Below, piece after piece: positions 31,171 to 40,460 of a stretch of DNA of 64,000 nucleotides (position 1 is its first letter; each line of letters begins with the position of its first letter). Source of the stretch: Acetobacterium tundrae (lineage in GTDB: Bacteria > Bacillota > Clostridia > Eubacteriales > Eubacteriaceae); NCBI RefSeq assembly GCF_008086615.1, contig NZ_RXYB01000004.1, positions 1-64,000 on the forward strand. Direction: 5' to 3'. The notes under the pieces are model-generated. The model saw nothing but the letters and a program-made list of their open reading frames with translations. It did not search any database and had not been told where the DNA came from. The position numbers and the translations under genes are program-made.

Positions 31171-31662
31171 ATGTCAGAGACAAACCCAATTGTAAAAATA
31201 GAAATGGAAAATGGACAAACGATGGAGGTCGAACTCTATCCGGAAGTTGCACCTATTACGGTTGAAAACTTTTTAAACCTCGTTAAAGATGGCTTTTATA
31301 ATGGCTTGATTTTTCATCGGGTAATACCAGGCTTTATGATTCAAGGCGGATGTCCTTTAGGCAATGGCACTGGCGGGCCCGGACATAATATTAAAGGCGA
31401 ATTCTCCGGAAATGCTATTCCTAATGATATTAAGCATGAACGCGGTGTGATTTCGATGGCCAGATCTGGTCAGCCAAACTCAGCGGGTTCGCAGTTTTTT
31501 ATTATGGTGGAGGATGCTCCCTTTTTGGATGGTCAGTACGCAGCATTCGGTAAGGTGGCAAAAGGCATGGAAACAGCTGATGCAGTGGTTGCGGTTGACC
31601 GTGATCCGTCAGACAAACCATATGAAAATCAAGTGATCAAAAAGATTGAAGTTTTAGCATAA
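31171..31662 (+). CDS. Cyclophilin-type peptidyl-prolyl cis-trans isomerase
   Basis: A 163-residue cytoplasmic isomerase with no signal peptide. The active-site block FHRVIPGFMIQGGCP, the GTGGPG loop, the ISMARSGQPNSAGSQFFI block and DGQYAAFGKV all match cyclophilins of the PpiB type. It catalyses proline isomerisation in folding proteins. ATG 31171 is placed correctly after TTGGAGGA; the TTG at 31159 overlaps that site. It is a single gene. The fold and activity are secure. Confidence 0.94.
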   Translation: MSETNPIVKIEMENGQTMEVELYPEVAPITVENFLNLVKDGFYNGLIFHRVIPGFMIQGGCPLGNGTGGPGHNIKGEFSGNAIPNDIKHERGVISMARSGQPNSAGSQFFIMVEDAPFLDGQYAAFGKVAKGMETADAVVAVDRDPSDKPYENQVIKKIEVLA

Positions 31663-31722
31663 ATTATATTTTAAAATTATTATATTTATATGATAAAATA
31701 AAATAAAAAGGATGTGAGTGCA

Positions 31723-32304
31723 ATGGCAAAGTATTGTCCAAAATGTTATGCTGGTTTAAGGAATGATGATACCGTTTGTAGTAATTGTGGGGCAGAATTA
31801 GAAAAAAAAGATATTGTTGAAGAAGACTTCACAAGTGGCGTTTTCGATCATGAAAATCTTTCTCATGATGTTACCGATAAAGAAATTGTGCCTGAAACCG
31901 TAGATGATGAAACATCTTCTGAAGAAATTGTTGCCGATGAGATTATCGGTGATGGAATCGCTGCTGATGAAGTGGTGGCGGAAGAGATCGTTGTTGCTGA
32001 AAATGTTGTACATGATCCAGGGCCTGCTCAGACGGCACCTCAAAAATCGCCTGTCACTGTTAAAACTGAAGAAGTTATGACTCTGGGAGACTGGATGCTG
32101 ACACTTTTACTGACCTATATCCCGGTTGTCAACCTAATTATGCTGATAATTTGGAGCGTTGATGAAAAAACAAATGTTAACAAAAAACATTTTGCCTGGG
32201 CCGCATTAATCTTTATGGGTATCGGCGTTGTTCTTTCGATTATATTTTCAAGTATTGTAGTTATGATCCTTGCTTCAGCAATGCATTCAATGAGGTATTA
32301 TTAA
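31723..32304 (+). CDS. Zinc-ribbon membrane protein with acidic linker
   Basis: A 193-residue protein. An N-terminal zinc ribbon (CPKCYAGL at 5-12 and CSNCGAEL at 21-28) is followed by a long linker of Glu, Asp and Val repeats (about 40-110) and two transmembrane segments near 125-145 and 160-185. The KKHFAWA element in the loop is typical of the small DUF4234-like tails. GTGAGTGCA before ATG 31723 is too close to the ribosome binding site to be the start. Zinc-ribbon membrane proteins of this shape are common in Firmicutes and have no known function. Confidence 0.75.
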   Translation: MAKYCPKCYAGLRNDDTVCSNCGAELEKKDIVEEDFTSGVFDHENLSHDVTDKEIVPETVDDETSSEEIVADEIIGDGIAADEVVAEEIVVAENVVHDPGPAQTAPQKSPVTVKTEEVMTLGDWMLTLLLTYIPVVNLIMLIIWSVDEKTNVNKKHFAWAALIFMGIGVVLSIIFSSIVVMILASAMHSMRYY

Positions 32305-32307
32305 AAA

Positions 32308-32343
32308 CAAAAAAGAACTGTCAAATGCGACAGTTCTTTTTTT
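32308..32343. terminator. Bidirectional terminator at the end of the fatty-acid operon
   Basis: AAAAAAGAACTGTC and its complement GACAGTTCTTTTTT enclose a short loop. It serves the zinc-ribbon gene on the plus strand and accA on the minus strand. Confidence 0.85.
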
Positions 32344-32372
32344 AATGCTGAAACGAGTTCCCCGATTATTAA

Positions 32373-33161
32373 TTATTTTGTGATATCCAGGGCACCGAAC
32401 TTTCGGAACCGGTTATAACGGGTTTGCGTCAAGATTTCAGGAGACAAAATTTGGCTTTTGCGAAACCGTTTATAGAGGTTAAGTTTTAATTCCCGATACA
32501 CGTTTTTGAAATCTCGATGGTTTTCTGAGATGATTTTATCAATGACCTCAAGTTCCAGTAAATCCTGGGCCGTTAATTTAAGACAATTAGCGGCTTCTTT
32601 TGTTTTTGAAGAATCTTTCCAGAGGATACTGGCGCAGCCTTCTGGTGAAATCACGGAATAAATGGCATTTTCAAGCATCCAAACTTCGTCGGCAACACCC
32701 AGAGCCAAAGCCCCGCCGCTGCCGCCTTCGCCAATAATAATGGAAATCACTGGCACTTTCAGGCTCATCATTTCCATCAGATTCTGGGCAATGGCATGCC
32801 CCTGACCGCGTTCTTCCGCACCAATCCCGCAAAATGCTCCGGAGGTATCGATCAAACAAACAATCGGACGGTTAAACTTCTCAGCTAAATGCATTTGCCG
32901 AAGGGCTTTCCGATATCCTTCGGGATGAGCGGAACCAAAGTTTCGTTTAATTCGCGATTTCGTGTTTTTCCCGCGTTCCTGGGCGATAATCGTTACCGGC
33001 ATATCTAAAAGATAGCCAATTCCGGTAATGACCGCCGGATCATCCCCGAAACAGCGATCTCCGTGAAGCTCGATAAAATCGGTAAAAATATTGTTTATAA
33101 AATCCTGCCCGGTCGGGCGGGTTTTCTTACGCGCCAGTGTTACTCGTTTATAGGCTTCCAT
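32373..33161 (-). CDS. accA: Acetyl-CoA carboxylase carboxyltransferase subunit alpha
   Basis: A 262-residue crotonase-fold subunit that, with AccD, transfers the carboxyl group from biotin to acetyl-CoA to make malonyl-CoA. It has ELHGDRCFGDDPAVITGIG, the GSGGALALGVADEVWMLENA oxyanion block and the conserved YSVISPEGCASILW. It is short, like other Firmicute AccA, lacking the long N-terminal extension of the E. coli protein. ATG 33161 overlaps the end of accD by 14 bp. It is the last gene of the operon. Confidence 0.95.
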   Translation of the reverse strand: MEAYKRVTLARKKTRPTGQDFINNIFTDFIELHGDRCFGDDPAVITGIGYLLDMPVTIIAQERGKNTKSRIKRNFGSAHPEGYRKALRQMHLAEKFNRPIVCLIDTSGAFCGIGAEERGQGHAIAQNLMEMMSLKVPVISIIIGEGGSGGALALGVADEVWMLENAIYSVISPEGCASILWKDSSKTKEAANCLKLTAQDLLELEVIDKIISENHRDFKNVYRELKLNLYKRFRKSQILSPEILTQTRYNRFRKFGALDITK

Positions 33162-34035
33162 GGTCGTCACCGCCTTTTGGTATGGAGTGGAGGGATAACA
33201 ATCTAATCAAGGCATCTTTTTGAATATTACGGGGAACAATCCCATCCACGAACCCTTTTTCAAGCAAAAATTCGGCTCGTTGGAATCCTTTTGGTAATCG
33301 CTGCCGAATGGTCTGTTCGATGACCCGCGGTCCGGCAAAGGCGATTAAAGCTTCTGGTTCAGCTAAAGTAATGTCAGCTTCCATGGCAAAACTGGCTGTC
33401 ACACCGCCTGTCGTGGGGTCGGTTAGGAGCGCAATATACAAGAGACCGGCATCACTGTGACGTTTTACTCCGCCGCTTGTTTTTGCCATTTGCATCAAAG
33501 CCAGCATGCCTTCCTGCATACGGGCTCCGCCGGAAACAGTAAATCCGATGACGGGGAGATGATGTTCGGTTGCATATTCAAAAAGAAGAGTTATCTTTTC
33601 TCCGACTACTTGTCCCATGCTACCCATCATAAAGGTTACTTCCATGACAAATAAAGCCACATCATAGCCGCCAATTTTTCCGATGCCGGTGATAACTCCT
33701 TCGTTTTCATGGCTAAACAGGGTGGCCTGTTCCAATTTTTCTTCGTATCCCGGAAACTCCAATCGATTGGTTGAAATGAGATTCTGATGATGTTCGGTAA
33801 AACTGCCGGGATCGATAATCATATTCAGACGTTGCCGGCCATTAATGCGAAAATGATAGCCGCATTTAGGGCAGATATGAAAATTATTATCTAAATCCGA
33901 AGTGAAACTCAATTGTTTACATGAGGGACAACTGCGGCAAAGTTCTGAAGGAATGGCAGGGTCGCTTTGACGCTTCACCCAATGATGGTCTTCTAGTTCG
34001 TTTTTTGGTTTTTTAAATAGACCTTTGCTAATCAT
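33148..34035 (-). CDS. accD: Acetyl-CoA carboxylase carboxyltransferase subunit beta
   Basis: A 295-residue partner of AccA. The N-terminal zinc ribbon has CRSCPSC and CPKCGYH (residues about 33-62), and the carboxyltransferase domain has GSMGQVVGEK and GGARMQEGMLALMQMAKTS. Together with AccA, AccB and AccC it forms the malonyl-CoA-producing complex of fatty-acid synthesis. GGAAGGGAG precedes its ATG. It is tightly packed between accC (15 bp) and accA (overlap). Confidence 0.95.
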   Translation of the reverse strand: MISKGLFKKPKNELEDHHWVKRQSDPAIPSELCRSCPSCKQLSFTSDLDNNFHICPKCGYHFRINGRQRLNMIIDPGSFTEHHQNLISTNRLEFPGYEEKLEQATLFSHENEGVITGIGKIGGYDVALFVMEVTFMMGSMGQVVGEKITLLFEYATEHHLPVIGFTVSGGARMQEGMLALMQMAKTSGGVKRHSDAGLLYIALLTDPTTGGVTASFAMEADITLAEPEALIAFAGPRVIEQTIRQRLPKGFQRAEFLLEKGFVDGIVPRNIQKDALIRLLSLHSIPKGGDDHGSL

Positions 34036-34050
34036 TTAAAAACTCCCTTC

Positions 34051-35403
34051 CTATTCAGACAAGGGTTTGTCTAATTCTTTTTCCATAAAATCGGTGTAAT
34101 AATCCCCTTTAACAAATAGGGGATGACTTAAAATATCGAGCTGTATCTGGCTGGTATGGTCGATTCCTTCAATAACTAATTCGCATAAGGCTGCTTTCAT
34201 TTTCCGGATGGTCAGTTCTCTTGTTTTGGAATGGACGATCAGTTTTCCAACCATGGAATCGTAGTAAGGTGGGATGGTATAGCCTTGATAGAGCAGGGTA
34301 TCAAAGCGTACCCAGGGGCCCCCCGGTACATGGAGGAAACTAATGGTTCCACAATTCGGCCTAAAATCAAGCAGTGGGTTTTCCGCATTGATCCGACACT
34401 CGATGGCATGCCCCTGGATGTGAACATCCTCCTGACCAAAGGTCAGTGGTAAGCCGGCGGCAATGCGAATTTGCCATTTTACGATGTCAACCCCGGTTAC
34501 CATTTCAGTAATGGGATGTTCCACTTGCAGTCGTGTGTTCATTTCCATAAAGTAATAATGCCCCTGGGCATCCATTAAGAACTCAATGGTTCCGGCATTT
34601 TCGTAACCGATGGATAGAGCAGCTTTTCGCGAGACCGCCATCATCGACTCACGAAGTTCAAGCGTCAGGGATGGGGAGGGGCTTTCCTCTAAAAGCTTTT
34701 GATTCTTGCGTTGAATCGAGCATTCCCGTTCACCAAGGGCCACAACATGATTGAAGTGGTCACAGAGCAGCTGAATTTCAATATGCTTGACATGGGTTAA
34801 AAATTTTTCCAAATAGACGCCATCATCGTTAAAGGTATTTTGTGCTTCTTGACGGGCCAGCTGAAATTCGTTGATAAAATCTTCTGATTTTTCAACTAAA
34901 CGAATGCCTTTGCCGCCACCGCCCGAACGGGCCTTAACAAGGAGCGGATAGCCAATTTCATCGGCCTTTTTCTGAGCTTCGTCAGGATCGTCAATGATAT
35001 CGGTCCCTGGTACAATCGGAACTCCGGCCGCGGCCATAGTGGATCTGGCCTGATCCTTATCGCCCATTTTTTTGATAATCTCCCAGTTTGGTCCGATAAA
35101 GGTAAGTCCACATTGGGCACATAGACGGGCAAATTTGGGATTTTCTGAAAGCAGACCGTAACCCGGGTGAATTGCTTCGGCGCCGGTGAGTACGGCGGCT
35201 GATAAAATCGCGGAGATGTTTAAGTAGCTGTCCGTAACAGGGGCAGGACCGATACAGATACTCTCATCGGCCAAGCTGACGTGAAGGCTGTCTTCATCCG
35301 CTTTTGAGAAAACAGCGACGGTGGCAATGCCCATTTCTTTACAAGCTCTGATGATTCGCAGGGCGATTTCGCCACGATTGGCAATGAGTATTTTATCAAA
35401 CAC
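34051..35403 (-). CDS. accC: Biotin carboxylase subunit of acetyl-CoA carboxylase
   Basis: A 450-residue ATP-grasp enzyme that carboxylates biotin on AccB with bicarbonate and ATP. It starts FDKILIANRGEIALRIIRACKEMG, has the glycine-rich loop KARSGGGGKGIRLV (about 160-173), and the catalytic block FMEMNTRLQVEHPITEMVTGVDIV. Length is standard. Translation starts at GTG 35403 behind AAGGAGG. It lies 11 bp after fabZ in the operon. Confidence 0.96.
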   Translation of the reverse strand: MFDKILIANRGEIALRIIRACKEMGIATVAVFSKADEDSLHVSLADESICIGPAPVTDSYLNISAILSAAVLTGAEAIHPGYGLLSENPKFARLCAQCGLTFIGPNWEIIKKMGDKDQARSTMAAAGVPIVPGTDIIDDPDEAQKKADEIGYPLLVKARSGGGGKGIRLVEKSEDFINEFQLARQEAQNTFNDDGVYLEKFLTHVKHIEIQLLCDHFNHVVALGERECSIQRKNQKLLEESPSPSLTLELRESMMAVSRKAALSIGYENAGTIEFLMDAQGHYYFMEMNTRLQVEHPITEMVTGVDIVKWQIRIAAGLPLTFGQEDVHIQGHAIECRINAENPLLDFRPNCGTISFLHVPGGPWVRFDTLLYQGYTIPPYYDSMVGKLIVHSKTRELTIRKMKAALCELVIEGIDHTSQIQLDILSHPLFVKGDYYTDFMEKELDKPLSE

Positions 35404-35414
35404 AGGTTTCCTCC

Positions 35415-35831
35415 TTAGTCCATTAGGGCAAATGAAAATTCGCCGACAACAGCAACTTTACCTTTTACGGAACCGGAACCACTGGCAAAATAAAAAGGTG
35501 GTTTAGATCGGGTAATACGGCAGGTAATTTCCAATGTATCGCCTGGCAGTACTTTATTTCTAAATTTTACTTTATTAAGTCCGGTAAAATACGGCGTTTT
35601 ATTGGTGCCAGTGATTTCAGCAAGTAATACACACGTGGTCTGCGCCATGATTTCACAAAGAATGACACCAGGTACCACAGGGTTTCCGGGAAAGTGACCT
35701 TGTAAAAACCACTCATCACCTTTTACCGTGTAACGGCCAACTGCAGTAGTTTCATCAACTTTTTCAGCCTCATCAATAAGGAGCATTGGCTCTCGATGGG
35801 GTAATATGCTTTTTAATGCTTCACGTTTCAT
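35415..35831 (-). CDS. fabZ: 3-hydroxyacyl-ACP dehydratase FabZ
   Basis: A 138-residue hot-dog-fold enzyme that removes water from 3-hydroxyacyl-ACP in chain elongation. The catalytic His lies in LQGHFPGNPVVPG and the catalytic Glu in LCEIMAQT, as in FabZ. It begins ILPHREPMLLID close to the N-terminus. The start overlaps the accB stop by 4 bp, so the two are coupled. No FabA or FabM is visible in the window for making double bonds. Confidence 0.94.
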   Translation of the reverse strand: MKREALKSILPHREPMLLIDEAEKVDETTAVGRYTVKGDEWFLQGHFPGNPVVPGVILCEIMAQTTCVLLAEITGTNKTPYFTGLNKVKFRNKVLPGDTLEITCRITRSKPPFYFASGSGSVKGKVAVVGEFSFALMD

Positions 35832-36301
35832 GCTTGATTTTCCTCTTTAATACGATACAGAACCTGCCCATATTCGACAATCTGGCCATTTCCAACGCAT
35901 ACTTCCATAATAGTACCGGATGTTTCGGCGGTAATTTCATTCATTAGTTTCATTGCTTCGATGATACACAGCGTATCACCTTCTTCAAAATGCTGTCCCC
36001 GCGAAACATAAGGGGGTTTATCCGCTTGGCTGCCTTGATAAAAGACGCCGACCATCGGCGATTTTATTTCTTTCCATTGAGTGTCAATTGGTGGTTCGAT
36101 GGGTTCAGCCTCAACTATTTGTGTTTTGTGCGAAACACTTTTGGTCTCGCTCTCTTGAAAATAGTTTTCTGAAGGTTGAGTCAAACTAATCTCCCGTTTC
36201 AGTTCTATTTTAAGGTTACCCTGATCAATGGAAAGACTGGTTAGTTTTTCGGCAGACATGACTTTAGCCAATATCTGGATTGTTTCCGTGGTTAATTCCA
36301 T
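35828..36301 (-). CDS. accB: Biotin carboxyl carrier protein
   Basis: A 157-residue carrier. The C-terminal biotinyl domain carries CIIEAMKLMNEI, with the biotin-accepting Lys in AMKL, after a VGVFYQGS-type hammerhead strand and a linker rich in Glu, Ser and Pro. It passes carboxybiotin between AccC and AccAD. ATG 36301 follows AGAGGTG; the upstream frame to 36337 lacks a site and overlaps fabF. Gene order fabF-accB-fabZ-accC is the usual clostridial arrangement. Confidence 0.94.
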   Translation of the reverse strand: MELTTETIQILAKVMSAEKLTSLSIDQGNLKIELKREISLTQPSENYFQESETKSVSHKTQIVEAEPIEPPIDTQWKEIKSPMVGVFYQGSQADKPPYVSRGQHFEEGDTLCIIEAMKLMNEITAETSGTIMEVCVGNGQIVEYGQVLYRIKEENQA

Positions 36302-36303
36302 AT

Positions 36304-37554
36304 TTACACCTCTGTATATTTTACAAATGCCAAACAACCGTTATGGCCGCCAAATCCCAAGGATAGTGATAGCGCCACATCGCTCTGGATCAAACGTTTT
36401 TCATTGGGAACAACATCTAAATCACAATCCGGATCCGGTTCTTCATACCCGATGGTCGGCGGAATAACGCCATCTTTCAAGGCCATAATAGCAGCGATGG
36501 CTTCGATGGCGCCAGCCGCACCCAACATATGCCCAGTCATGGATTTGGTTGAACTGACCAGCGTTCGTGATAGGTGATCACTCATGGCTTTTTTAATGGC
36601 AATGGTTTCTGATTTGTCATTTAAGGGGGTGCTGGTACCATGGGTATTGATGTAAAACTGTGAATCTTCAAGGATGACTCCGGCAGCAACGGCTTCAGCC
36701 AGGGCCTGGGTAATGGAACGAGCGCCACCGATGGCTTCCGGGTGGGGAGCGGTGATATGATAAGCGTCGCAGGTATTTCCGTACCCGACGATTTCGCCAT
36801 AAATCTTTGCTCCGCGCTTTAAGGCTGTTTCCAGATCTTCTAAAATAAGCGCTCCGGCACCTTCGCCCATAACAAAGCCGCTTCGGCGTTTGTCAAAAGG
36901 AATCGATGCCTGGGTAGGATCGTTAACCGTCGTTAAAGCCATACAATTCGTAAAGCCGGCAATGGCAAGCGGGGTAATACTGGCTTCCGTTCCGCCGGCG
37001 ATAATGGCATCGGCATACCCGTGCTTAATGGCGCGGTAGGCTTCGCCAATCGCGTTTGTTGATGTGGCGCAGGCGGTCACTACCGGCAGACAGGGCCCTT
37101 GGGCATTGTAGCGAATGGCGATGGAGCCGGCGGCAATGTTGGAGATCATCATCGGAATGAAGAAAGGGGAGATTCGCCCAGGTCCTTTGGTGGTCATTTT
37201 TTCGCATTCAGTAATAAAGGTGTGAATGCCACCAATTCCAGATCCCATGTAGACGCCTAAACGGGTTGGATCCACGTGTTCCTGAACACCGCTGTCTTCC
37301 ATCGCCTGAACGGCAGCGCCTAAGGCATATTGGGTAAAAAGATCTGTTTTTCGGATTTCGTTTTTCTTAATATAGTCCCGGGGTTCAAAATCATTGACTT
37401 CCCCGGCAATCGTTACTTTTAAATCAGTGGTGTCGAATTTTTTAATAAAATCAATCCCACATTTTCCGTTAACCAGGTTTTTCCATAGGGTGTCCACGGT
37501 GTTGCCCACTGGGGAAATTGCACCGCATCCTGTTATGACAACTCTTCGTTTCAT
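36304..37554 (-). CDS. fabF: 3-oxoacyl-ACP synthase II (KAS II)
   Basis: A 416-residue thiolase-fold condensing enzyme that elongates acyl-ACP with malonyl-ACP. The catalytic Cys is in VTACATSTNAIGEAY, the two His in INTHGTSTPLND and KSMTGHMLGAAGA, and it begins RRVVITGCGAISPVGN. All catalytic residues are present and length is standard. It has a GGAG site and lies 9 bp after fabG, so it is co-transcribed with the rest of the operon. It probably performs all elongation steps here, as no FabB is seen. Confidence 0.96.
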   Translation of the reverse strand: MKRRVVITGCGAISPVGNTVDTLWKNLVNGKCGIDFIKKFDTTDLKVTIAGEVNDFEPRDYIKKNEIRKTDLFTQYALGAAVQAMEDSGVQEHVDPTRLGVYMGSGIGGIHTFITECEKMTTKGPGRISPFFIPMMISNIAAGSIAIRYNAQGPCLPVVTACATSTNAIGEAYRAIKHGYADAIIAGGTEASITPLAIAGFTNCMALTTVNDPTQASIPFDKRRSGFVMGEGAGALILEDLETALKRGAKIYGEIVGYGNTCDAYHITAPHPEAIGGARSITQALAEAVAAGVILEDSQFYINTHGTSTPLNDKSETIAIKKAMSDHLSRTLVSSTKSMTGHMLGAAGAIEAIAAIMALKDGVIPPTIGYEEPDPDCDLDVVPNEKRLIQSDVALSLSLGFGGHNGCLAFVKYTEV

Positions 37555-37563
37555 TAATTACTC

Positions 37564-38304
37564 CTAAATATAGAGACCGCCATCAACTTTGATGACTTCT
37601 CCGGTAATATAGTTTGAATATTCACTGCTTAAATATACACAGAGGTTTGCAATATCCTCTGGCTGTCCCAAACGTTTCAACGGAATTAACTTGAGAATTT
37701 CCGCCTGAATTTCAGGTTTTAGATCTTTGGTCATGTCAGTATCAATAAAACCAGGGGCAATGGCATTGCAGGTTACTCCACGCAACGCCATTTCTTTGGC
37801 CGTTGATTTGGTTAAACCAATGAGTCCCGCTTTGGCAGCAGCATAATTACATTGTCCAATGTTGCCCATCAGGCCTGACACCGAAGAAATATTGATGATT
37901 CGGCCTTTCCGTTGTTTCAATAGATACGCGCCCACATGTTTGGTCATGTTAAAGGCGCCCTTTAAATTTGTGGCAATGACAGAGTCAAAATCATCTTCTT
38001 TCATGGCAATCAAAAGCTTGTCATTAGTAATCCCGGCATTATTTACAAGAATATCCAGATTGCCAAAATCTTTAATAATCTGGGCAACCATAATCTTGGT
38101 TGCATTAAAATCGGATACGTCACATTGATAACTCTGAGCTTTGACTCCCAGGGTAAGGCATTCATTTTTGGTATCTTCGGCTCTTTTTTCGCTGCCACGA
38201 TAAACAATCGCAACATTTCCATGTGCTTCAGCAATTTTCAGAGCAATAGCCCTGCCAATTCCTTTGGCACCGCCAGTTATTAGTGCTGTTTTTCCTGTTA
38301 ACAT
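37564..38304 (-). CDS. fabG: 3-oxoacyl-ACP reductase FabG
   Basis: A 246-residue short-chain dehydrogenase. The NAD(P) loop is GGAKGIGRAIA (residues about 11-21), followed by NNAG near 87, the catalytic Ser in INISSVSG and the YAAAK motif with Tyr and Lys. It reduces 3-oxoacyl-ACP in each elongation cycle. Its start overlaps the end of fabD by 7 bp. Its operon position makes FabG the safe choice among short-chain dehydrogenases. Confidence 0.95.
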   Translation of the reverse strand: MLTGKTALITGGAKGIGRAIALKIAEAHGNVAIVYRGSEKRAEDTKNECLTLGVKAQSYQCDVSDFNATKIMVAQIIKDFGNLDILVNNAGITNDKLLIAMKEDDFDSVIATNLKGAFNMTKHVGAYLLKQRKGRIINISSVSGLMGNIGQCNYAAAKAGLIGLTKSTAKEMALRGVTCNAIAPGFIDTDMTKDLKPEIQAEILKLIPLKRLGQPEDIANLCVYLSSEYSNYITGEVIKVDGGLYI

Positions 38305-39239
38305 TTGAAAGACCAGTCCTTTCCGGCATCTTTGGCTTCAATATAATCCTTGAAAATTGACTCGCAATGATAGTAAGTGATAGCAGGATTTATTTTCTTT
38401 AAAAAGCCCCCCAGGGTTGTTCCGGGACCACACTCAATAAAGGTTTTGAAGCCATCATCGATCATTCTACGGATTGTTTTTTCCCAAAGTACCGGGTGAT
38501 TGATCTGGTAAAGAATGTTAGATCTGATAGCTAAGGGCGATTCCGGGTATGGCTTGGCATCGACATTAGAGTAAAGGGGATTAGATCCTTTAGAAAAAGT
38601 CAATTCGAAAATTTCTTTTTCTAAAATTTTAGTTGCATAAGTCATAAAAGGGGAATGAAAGCCGCCCGGTAAACTCAGCGGAATAGCTCTTCCGCCTGAA
38701 TCTTTAACACGCTTAACAAATGCCGTTACATCAGATTTTAATAGCGACACCACTAGTTGACCGGGACAATTATAGTTAACGGGATAGCACTGATTGAACT
38801 CTGAACATAATGCTTCAACCTGAGTGTTGTTGCGCCTTAAAGCCACGACCATAGCAGCATCAGTTTTATGAGCAGCTTCTTCCATCGCCTGAGCACGCTT
38901 GATAACGAATTTCAAGCCATCTTCCAAAGATAACATATCGGCGGCAACCAGACCGGTTGCTTCACCTAATGAAAAGCCGGCAAGCCCTTGAATGTCTACG
39001 CCAATTGCTTTTAAAGCCGCCAAAGCAGCTAACTCCACAGCAAAAATACAAGGCTGGGTATTAATGGTTTTATTCAATTCTTCTTGCGGACCTTCAAAAC
39101 ATAGTTTTAAAGTCCCGACACGAAGGGATTCAATTTGATCAAATACTTTTTTCGAGGCAGGGCTCTGTTCATATAATGGTTTTCCCATTCCAATAAACTG
39201 GGATCCCTGACCTGGAAAGAGTACGGCTATTTTACCCAT
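38298..39239 (-). CDS. fabD: Malonyl-CoA:ACP acyltransferase FabD
   Basis: A 313-residue enzyme that loads malonyl groups onto acyl carrier protein. It has LFPGQGSQFIGMG at the N-terminus, the nucleophile elbow GFSLGEATGL with the active Ser, and the GGFHSPFM block with the catalytic His. The length is typical. It overlaps the 3' end of fabK by 13 bp and is followed by fabG. Confidence 0.95.
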   Translation of the reverse strand: MGKIAVLFPGQGSQFIGMGKPLYEQSPASKKVFDQIESLRVGTLKLCFEGPQEELNKTINTQPCIFAVELAALAALKAIGVDIQGLAGFSLGEATGLVAADMLSLEDGLKFVIKRAQAMEEAAHKTDAAMVVALRRNNTQVEALCSEFNQCYPVNYNCPGQLVVSLLKSDVTAFVKRVKDSGGRAIPLSLPGGFHSPFMTYATKILEKEIFELTFSKGSNPLYSNVDAKPYPESPLAIRSNILYQINHPVLWEKTIRRMIDDGFKTFIECGPGTTLGGFLKKINPAITYYHCESIFKDYIEAKDAGKDWSFKC

Positions 39240-40174
39240 TGAAGTCCTCCTTTTAAGGCGGTTTCGGTTTCTTTTACCAGTGTTAAGATAATGTTTTTTG
39301 CGCTTTGTTTCTCTTTAATCAATCCGGAAATTTGACCGGCCATAAAACAACCATTTTGAGAGTCCCCTTCCTGGGCGGCAATACGCAGAGCGCCTCGACC
39401 GTATTCTTCCAAGGTTTCTTTGGGGGTTGAGGGGTCGTTTTCGGCTTTAAGAAAACTTCTGGTAAATGACGTTTTTAATGCTCGAACGGGATGGCCTAAC
39501 GATTTTCCGGTAAGTACCGTGTCGATGTCCTTTGCTTTAATAATTTTGTCTTTATAATTTTCATGGATATTGGTTTCATCAGCGACTAAGAATCGTGTCC
39601 CTAATTGAACACCAACAGCACCCAGCATCAAGGCCGCGGCAATGCCCCGACCATCGCCGATGCCACCGGCCGCGATGACCGGAATGGAAACGGCATCACA
39701 GACCTGTGGAACCAGCGGCAGGGTGGCCATATCGCCGACATGACCGCCGGATTCACCGCCTTCAGCGATGACTGCCGTTGCACCGGCACGTTCGGCAAAG
39801 CGGGCCAGCCCGGTGGAAGGAACGACCGGGATCACTTTAATGCCGGCGGCTATCCAGAGCTTTATGAATTTTCCCGGGTTTCCAGCGCCGGTGGTGATCA
39901 CCGGTACTTTTTCTTCAATGAGAACCTGGGCGATTTTATCAACATGGGGATTCATCAGCATGACGTTTATTCCAAAGGGCTTGTCAGTCAAGCTTTTGAC
40001 CTTATGTATTTCTTGTCGCAGCCAGTTTTCATCGGCATTCATTGAAGAAATGATCCCCAAACCACCGGCATTGGATACGGCAGCGGCAAGCTGGGCATCA
40101 GATACCCAGGCCATTCCTCCTTGAAGAATGGGAAATTCAATATTTAAAAGATCACACAGTGGTGTTTTTATCAT
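39227..40174 (-). CDS. fabK: FMN-dependent enoyl-ACP reductase FabK
   Basis: A 315-residue flavoenzyme of the nitronate monooxygenase superfamily that performs the last reduction of the fatty-acid cycle in place of FabI. It begins CDLLNIEFPILQGGMAWVSD and has VIAEGGESGGHVGDMATLPLV and VIAAGGIGDGRGIAAALMLGA, the FMN and substrate motifs. Its place between acpP and fabD supports FabK. ATG 40174 has AGGTG upstream; longer frames read back through acpP. FabK predicts triclosan tolerance from known biochemistry of the family. Confidence 0.94.
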   Translation of the reverse strand: MIKTPLCDLLNIEFPILQGGMAWVSDAQLAAAVSNAGGLGIISSMNADENWLRQEIHKVKSLTDKPFGINVMLMNPHVDKIAQVLIEEKVPVITTGAGNPGKFIKLWIAAGIKVIPVVPSTGLARFAERAGATAVIAEGGESGGHVGDMATLPLVPQVCDAVSIPVIAAGGIGDGRGIAAALMLGAVGVQLGTRFLVADETNIHENYKDKIIKAKDIDTVLTGKSLGHPVRALKTSFTRSFLKAENDPSTPKETLEEYGRGALRIAAQEGDSQNGCFMAGQISGLIKEKQSAKNIILTLVKETETALKGGLQWVK

Positions 40175-40184
40175 ACTGTCACAC

Positions 40185-40406
40185 CTATGCGATTGCTTTT
40201 TCGATAAGGCCGACAACATCACCAATCGTTTTAAGTTCTGAATCCATTTCAATGCTTGTATCAAACGATTCTTCAATTTCCATTACCAGTTCAACCGTAT
40301 CCAATGAATCCAGTTCAAGTTCTTCAAAGCTGGACTCCATCGTTACTTCCAGTTCCGGTTCCTCTTTATAATTACGTAAAATTTCGACTACTTTTTCAAA
40401 TACCAT
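40185..40406 (-). CDS. acpP: Acyl carrier protein
   Basis: A 73-residue acidic four-helix protein with the phosphopantetheine attachment Ser in LELDSLDTVELVMEIEE (about residue 34). It carries the growing chain among all Fab enzymes. A GGAGGA ribosome binding site precedes the ATG. It sits between fabH and fabK, which is normal for clostridial fab operons. Confidence 0.96.
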   Translation of the reverse strand: MVFEKVVEILRNYKEEPELEVTMESSFEELELDSLDTVELVMEIEESFDTSIEMDSELKTIGDVVGLIEKAIA

Positions 40407-40460
40407 TTGATTAATCCTCCTAAGATTAAGAATAAATTTTTGTGCTTTTTTGTGAGAAGA